Below, piece after piece: positions 59,664 to 64,000 of a stretch of 64,000 nucleotides of DNA. The first letter of the stretch is position 1. Each line of letters begins with the position of its first letter. The position numbers and the translations under genes were made by a program. The notes below the pieces were generated by a model. The model was given only the letters and a program-made list of their open reading frames with translations. It had not been told where the DNA came from and did not search any database. The stretch is from assembly GCF_022026395.1 (NCBI RefSeq), contig NZ_CP041767.1:1623501-1687500 (forward strand). The letters are read 5' to 3'. This DNA is from Brevibacillus brevis (GTDB lineage: Bacteria > Bacillota > Bacilli > Brevibacillales > Brevibacillaceae).

Positions 59664-59751
59664 ATTATACGTTTACTTGGAAAAAAGAACGGGAAAAGGA
59701 TGTAGGGTAAAAAGTTTATATGGACATCAAGAAGAACTGCGGGGGATACGT

Positions 59752-61806
59752 ATGCGGGTAAGCATCAAGCAAAGACTGATAGCAGCATTTCTTGCCATTA
59801 TTTTAATCCCGATTGGAGTGATTAGCTCATTTGTATATGTCAGTATGGAGGAGCGAATCCAAACTTATTTTATTGAATCCTCGACAAAAGAAGTGGCTCA
59901 GGTAGACAACGCGATTAACTTGTATTTCGACTCGATTCGTGAAAACGTAAACCTGATAGCAGGCAGTCCCTTGCTAAAGAGTGCAGATAACACCATTACG
60001 ACGTATATGGATAAACCGACCAAAACCAAACATACCCCATTGCAAAATGGCGGGGTAGAGGCGGCTATTTTTCAAGATTTCCTTCGATTTGTCGATTCTC
60101 ATCCGAATACTGCATTTATTTATTTAGCGACCAAATACGGAGGATATATACAATGGCCGACAGATGATGTCATTCCGAATTACGATCCGCGTACAAGGGA
60201 TTGGTACAAAAAACCAATGGAGAATCCCGGAAAAGTGATTACGACAGATCCGTATCTCTATTTGGGGGATAACAGCATCGTGATCAGTAACGTGACGACA
60301 TTAAAGGATGACAAGGGTGAGCCACTGGGCGTTGTTGGACTGGATGTAAATTTAAAAGGGCTTACCGATATTTTGAAAGAAATTAAGATTGGGAAAACGG
60401 GTTACCTCATGCTGGTTGGCAAAGACGGAACGATTTTGGCTAATCCGAAGAACCCTGAGCTCAATTCGAAAAACCTGAAAGATACGCAAATTCCTGAATT
60501 GGCTGCTATCGCTGAGAATACCTCCAGCAGCTTTGCAGTCACGATGAACGATACCGAGTATTTGGCGAACGTCTTTACTTCCGAAAAAAACGGTTGGAAA
60601 TATATTTCGTTTATTGAAAGAGCTGAGCTTTCTGCTGAAGCCCATCAAATCGGTTTGATCATCGGGGCGTTAAGCATTTTGTTTGCTTTACTAGCGGTTG
60701 TCGCTTCCGTTCTTTTCTCGCACAAATTTACCAAGCCATTGCTTGTTATCGGTAACCAGATTGCGCAGATCGGTCGTGGTGACTTTACCGGGGAATTGTC
60801 CAAAAACCTTTTGGAAAGAAAAGACGAAATCGGCATGCTTGGTCAGAGCATTCAGGTGATGCAAGTATCCATCCAGGGACTCATTCGAGAAGTCCAAAAA
60901 GCGGTTAATACACTCTCTACTTCGTCAGACAACATATCGGTTCGCTTGGCGGACAATGTAGATACGACGAACAAGATTTCTACTACGATACAGGAAGTAG
61001 CGAGCGGGGCGCAAAATCAGCTCAGGGGTACGGAAGAATCCGCAAGAGCGATGGAAGAAATGTCGATCGGCATCCAACGTGTGGCGGAGACCACCTCCAT
61101 CATCTCGGAATCATCTACGAGTACCGCGGATGAAGCGCAGCTAGGAAACCAGTCCATCCAAAAGGCTATCCAGCAAATGGACTCCATCCGTGGCTCTGTG
61201 GAACATTCCGTATCCGTCGTCAAGCAATTGGGGGAGCGTTCCAAAGAAATTGTGCAAATCATTGATGTGATTACGGGAATTGCTTCCCAAACGAATCTGC
61301 TTGCTCTCAACGCAGCCATCGAGGCTGCTCGCGCGGGAGAGCATGGACGAGGTTTTGCTGTCGTAGCAGATGAAGTGAGAAAACTCGCTGAACAGTCTGA
61401 TGAATCTGCTCGTCAAATCGCCAACCTCATTCAGGAGATCCAAGCAGATACGAACATGGCAGTCAACTCGATGGACTCCGTCAATCAAGATGTGCAGGTT
61501 GGATTGTCAACCGTACTGGAGTCAGGAGAAGCCTTCCAACGGATCTTACAAGAAATTCAACAGATAACCGATCAAATTCAGGAGGTTTCTGCTGTCTCTG
61601 AACAGATGTCCGCCGGATCGGAACAAGTAGCAGCATCTGTGGACGAGACTGCCCAAATTGCAAGGATTTCAGCCCACAATGCTGAAAATCTGGCGGCTTC
61701 CTCCAAAGGTCAGTTGGCCACTATGGAAGAGTTTGCGGTTTCCTTTGAATCCTTGAATCAGATGGCTCGCGAACTGGAAAGAATGATTACCAAATTTAAG
61801 ATATAA
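59752..61806 (+). CDS. Methyl-accepting chemotaxis protein with dCache sensor
   Basis: Membrane chemoreceptor, 684 residues. Transmembrane helix 1 (about 10-32), extracellular dCache_1 sensor (about 40-295, with the [19 protein letters not shown] and [16 protein letters not shown] motifs), helix 2 (about 300-325), HAMP domain (to about 380) and the cytoplasmic signalling domain with the conserved tip [38 protein letters not shown] (quoted in part: [20 protein letters not shown]). The ligand is unknown; dCache receptors often bind amino acids. Start set by GGGGGA five bases upstream. It indicates a motile organism. Confidence 0.94.
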   Translation: MRVSIKQRLIAAFLAIILIPIGVISSFVYVSMEERIQTYFIESSTKEVAQVDNAINLYFDSIRENVNLIAGSPLLKSADNTITTYMDKPTKTKHTPLQNGGVEAAIFQDFLRFVDSHPNTAFIYLATKYGGYIQWPTDDVIPNYDPRTRDWYKKPMENPGKVITTDPYLYLGDNSIVISNVTTLKDDKGEPLGVVGLDVNLKGLTDILKEIKIGKTGYLMLVGKDGTILANPKNPELNSKNLKDTQIPELAAIAENTSSSFAVTMNDTEYLANVFTSEKNGWKYISFIERAELSAEAHQIGLIIGALSILFALLAVVASVLFSHKFTKPLLVIGNQIAQIGRGDFTGELSKNLLERKDEIGMLGQSIQVMQVSIQGLIREVQKAVNTLSTSSDNISVRLADNVDTTNKISTTIQEVASGAQNQLRGTEESARAMEEMSIGIQRVAETTSIISESSTSTADEAQLGNQSIQKAIQQMDSIRGSVEHSVSVVKQLGERSKEIVQIIDVITGIASQTNLLALNAAIEAARAGEHGRGFAVVADEVRKLAEQSDESARQIANLIQEIQADTNMAVNSMDSVNQDVQVGLSTVLESGEAFQRILQEIQQITDQIQEVSAVSEQMSAGSEQVAASVDETAQIARISAHNAENLAASSKGQLATMEEFAVSFESLNQMARELERMITKFKI

Positions 61807-61820
61807 GAATGCATAACGGG

Positions 61821-61860
61821 AAGAGTACGAATGTCGGGAGGAATTCGTACTCTTTTTTTT
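61821..61860 (+). terminator. Rho-independent terminator
   Basis: AAGAGTACGAAT with ATTCGTACTCTT (12-bp perfect stem) and eight Ts after the chemoreceptor gene. Confidence 0.9.
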
Positions 61861-62013
61861 GCAAAGTGGACCCATTTATGACAGAATGTGCGGTTTGCGT
61901 TTGAAAATTTGGCGATTTCGATTTAAGATAATAGACTGGTACTAAGTCGAAATGCGATATGATGAAGATGAAGGAAAAAAGTCGTCTTATAGATTAAAGG
62001 AGAGTGAACAGCA

Positions 62014-63033
62014 ATGCCAGATAAAGTGCTTGATTTACGGAACCGTCCTCTCCGAGATTTACGAATATCTGTCACCGATAAATGTAATTTTCGTTGCCGT
62101 TATTGCATGCCTGCCGAAATTTTTGGACCGAATTTTGAATTTTTGCCGCAAAGCAAGTTGCTGACCTTTGAGGAAATTACCCGTTTGACCCAGATCTTTA
62201 CTTCGCTTGGAGTCGGGAAAATCCGTATTACCGGCGGAGAGCCATTAATGCGCAGAAATTTGCCTGAATTGATTCGAATGATCCGTGAGGTTGAAGGCGT
62301 TCAAGATATTGCGATGACGACCAATGGTTCTCTCTTGTCCCGTCATGCGCAAGCGCTAAAAGAAGCAGGTCTGGATCGGGTCACGGTCAGCCTGGACAGC
62401 TTGGATAATGAGCGCTTTGGGATGTTGAATGGAAGAGGCTATCAGGTCGATGCCGTGCTGGATGGGATTCGTGTTGCAGCAGATGCCGGGCTTTCGGTCA
62501 AGATCAACATGGTGGTACAGCGCGGAGTCAATGATCAAGATATTTTGCCGATGGCACGGTACTTCCGTGAGCAAGGGCATACCCTTCGATTTATTGAATT
62601 CATGGATGTGGGAAACAGTAACGGCTGGCGGCTGGATCAAGTCGTACCTTCCCGTGAAATTGTGCGTATGATCCATGAAGAGATGCCGTTGGTAGCGACA
62701 GAAGCGAACTACTACGGAGAGGTGGCTTCCCGCTATCGCTATGAGGGATCGGACCAGGAAATCGGGTTGATTTCATCGGTGACCCAAGCTTTTTGCTCCA
62801 CTTGTACGCGGGCTCGCCTGTCGGCAGAAGGGAAATTGTACAATTGTCTCTTCGCTTCATCCGGAGATGATTTGCGCGAACCAGTCCGCGATGGACGCAC
62901 GGATGAAGAGATTCGCGAGCTGATACGTGCGATCTGGGAACGGCGTGACGTGCGCTACTCGGAGGAACGACTAAGTGAAACGCCTGGTCTCGCCAAGCGT
63001 GAAAAGGTCGAAATGTCCCATATCGGGGGATAA
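62014..63033 (+). CDS. moaA: GTP 3',8-cyclase (molybdenum cofactor synthesis)
   Basis: Radical SAM enzyme for the first step of molybdopterin synthesis, converting GTP to 3',8-cyclo-7,8-dihydro-GTP, 339 residues. The N-terminal cluster motif is CNFRCRYC (CxxxCxxC, about 23-30), the second cluster is formed by C268-type residues in [22 protein letters not shown] (quoted: [10 protein letters not shown]), and the C-terminal GG tail (HIGG) needed for catalysis is intact. AAAGGAGAG lies before the ATG. It stands alone here; moaBCDE and moeA genes are not in the window. Confidence 0.96.
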   Translation: MPDKVLDLRNRPLRDLRISVTDKCNFRCRYCMPAEIFGPNFEFLPQSKLLTFEEITRLTQIFTSLGVGKIRITGGEPLMRRNLPELIRMIREVEGVQDIAMTTNGSLLSRHAQALKEAGLDRVTVSLDSLDNERFGMLNGRGYQVDAVLDGIRVAADAGLSVKINMVVQRGVNDQDILPMARYFREQGHTLRFIEFMDVGNSNGWRLDQVVPSREIVRMIHEEMPLVATEANYYGEVASRYRYEGSDQEIGLISSVTQAFCSTCTRARLSAEGKLYNCLFASSGDDLREPVRDGRTDEEIRELIRAIWERRDVRYSEERLSETPGLAKREKVEMSHIGG

Positions 63034-63046
63034 TTAGGTATTAGCC

Positions 63047-63250
63047 TTGACAAAACCCAAGCTACCCTGTAATATAAATTGCGTGTATAAACACTTCATA
63101 CTTCGAGAACAAGCAGAGGCGCCCAGCTTCTCACCTGGGTCGACGTCGTATACGACTGTTGACAGGTAACTCTTACGCAAAGATCCTCGGATCTGATGAA
63201 ATTGCTTAGGTGAGATATGTGCGGGCGCAGAATGCGTTCGCACATTTTTG
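63047..63250 (+). promoter_or_regulatory. infC operon promoter and leader (L20-type autoregulation)
   Basis: TTGACA (63047), 17-bp spacer and TAATAT (63070) give a strong promoter about 200 bp before infC. The leader folds into several stems and ends in a terminator-like hairpin (ATGTGCG, 63217-63223, with CGCACAT, 63239-63245, then five Ts). In Bacillus the infC-rpmI-rplT leader is bound by L20 to cause premature termination; position and layout agree. Confidence 0.75.
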
Positions 63251-63281
63251 TTCCTTCTCGAAATTGACGGGGGTGGCAAGT

Positions 63282-63803
63282 ATTAGCAAGGATCAAATGT
63301 TAATTAACGAAGCGATCCGTGCCCGTGAAGTCCGTTTAATCGGTGCTGACGGGAGCCAATTGGGAGTCGTACCTTTTAGGGAAGCATTGCGCATTGCCCA
63401 GGAAGCTGAATTGGATCTGGTAAACGTTGCTCCTACAGCCAAGCCGCCTGTATGCCGTATCATGGACTATGGAAAGTTCAAATACGAGCAGGCGAAAAAG
63501 GAAAAAGAAGCGCGTAAAAACCAGAAGATCATCGAGCTGAAAGAAGTGCGTTTTTCTTCTAACATCGAGGAACACGATTTTCAAACAAAGCTTCGCAACG
63601 TCCGCAAGTTCTTGGAGGATCAACACAAGGTGAAGTGTACGATCCGTTTCCGTGGACGTGAAATCACCCACTCCGAAATTGGACTAGGCGTTATGGAACG
63701 TGTAGCTGCCCAGTGTGAAGATCTCGCTACGCCTGAGCGCAAGCCGAAGATCGAAGGCCGCAGCATGATCATGATTCTGGCTCCGAAAGCGGAAAAGCAG
63801 TAA
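63282..63803 (+). CDS. infC: Translation initiation factor IF-3, with ATT start codon
   Basis: Ribosome-binding factor that checks start codons, 173 residues, normal length. N-terminal domain [30 protein letters not shown], linker rich in Lys/Glu, and C-terminal domain with [30 protein letters not shown] (quoted in part: [18 protein letters not shown]) and [13 protein letters not shown]. The conserved N-terminus begins at an ATT (63282), with GGGGGTGG five bases upstream. No ATG exists between it and a methionine at codon 6. AUU is the known rare infC start used for autoregulation by IF-3. Upstream in-frame codons belong to the leader hairpin. Confidence 0.93.
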   Translation: MSKDQMLINEAIRAREVRLIGADGSQLGVVPFREALRIAQEAELDLVNVAPTAKPPVCRIMDYGKFKYEQAKKEKEARKNQKIIELKEVRFSSNIEEHDFQTKLRNVRKFLEDQHKVKCTIRFRGREITHSEIGLGVMERVAAQCEDLATPERKPKIEGRSMIMILAPKAEKQ

Positions 63804-63833
63804 GATAGTAGTTTAGACAGGAGGATTTTTCAG

Positions 63834-64000
63834 ATGCCTAAAATGAAAACCAACAAGGCCGCTGCGAAACGTTTCAAAAAGACTGGAAGCGGCCAATTGA
63901 AACGCGACCGTGCGTTTGGTAGCCACTTGTTCGCTAACAAATCGACTAAGCAAAAGCGCCACCTGCGCAAAGCTGCACTCGTTTCCAAAGGCGATCAAAA
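63834..64000 (+). CDS. rpmI: 50S ribosomal protein L35 (partial, cut by the window end)
   Basis: The first 55 codons of L35, starting [20 protein letters not shown] and continuing through [17 protein letters not shown]. It lies 30 bp behind infC with ACAGGAGG before the ATG, as in the usual infC-rpmI-rplT operon. The C-terminal part, about ten codons, is outside the window. Confidence 0.95.
   Translation, partial: MPKMKTNKAAAKRFKKTGSGQLKRDRAFGSHLFANKSTKQKRHLRKAALVSKGDQ

Overview
The window looks like chromosome from a spore-forming, motile Gram-positive of the Brevibacillus/Paenibacillus type. This is inferred from gene content only: cwlJ-gerQ spore germination genes, ytxC-thrS with a T-box leader, menaquinone synthesis by the futalosine route (mqnC), an infC-rpmI operon with an AUU start, and many GGAGG-type ribosome sites. 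No tRNA, rRNA, CRISPR array, transposase or phage gene was seen.

Layout. 1-2 kb: the end of a sugar-type ABC importer operon. 2-4.4 kb: an APH-fold kinase, an unknown protein and an EamA exporter on the minus strand. 4.4-11.2 kb: a minus-strand block with a peptide-type ABC transporter (two permeases, two ATPases, no binding protein), a YesM-like sensor kinase, a YesN/AraC-like response regulator and a sodium:solute symporter. 11.4-15.1 kb: three tandem cytosine-deaminase-like amidohydrolases. 15.2-25.6 kb: ordinary accessory genes (two LysR/MFS divergent pairs, DUF92 protein, LysR remnant, B3/B4 protein, LysE exporter, PaiB-like and MocR-like genes). 25.8-28.8 kb: two divergent amidohydrolases. 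28.8-32.5 kb: an SDR, ilvE, and a FadR-like regulator with a fatty acid hydroxylase. 32.9-42.3 kb: four paralogous peptide-type binding lipoproteins and a fifth cytosine-deaminase-like enzyme. 42.4-64 kb: mostly core genes (Nudix, MFS, GNAT, PilZ, a DUF2087/GIY-YIG regulator, gerQ-cwlJ, a MerR/acyl-CoA ligase/acyl-CoA dehydrogenase operon, mqnC, ytxC, thrS, a chemoreceptor, moaA, infC, rpmI).

How it fits together. The ABC transporter without a binding protein, four stand-alone binding proteins, five cytosine-deaminase-like enzymes and one further amidohydrolase look like one dispersed uptake-and-hydrolysis system with an unknown substrate, probably a small N-containing heterocycle or amide. 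The strongest support is regulatory. Six promoters (11.3, 27.1 minus, 27.2, 32.85, 35.3 and 40.65 kb) carry the same array: a two-box site, GTAAAG-N3-RTGMAA with some variation, repeated every 21 bp, with the start of the last site 36 bp (37 in one case) upstream of a TATAAT-like -10 and no recognisable -35. That geometry fits an AraC-family activator, and the AraC-type response regulator at 5.8-6.5 kb is the obvious candidate in the window.

A second unusual signal is a family of about 220-bp intergenic elements made of two nested perfect or near-perfect stems. The stem sequences differ between copies, yet each copy pairs with itself, and a core around GACTGTCCGCTCCGGA is conserved. Five full copies and one short copy lie between 25.6 and 40.6 kb. 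Four of them form two head-to-head pairs, and three minus-oriented copies sit just upstream of the shared promoter type.
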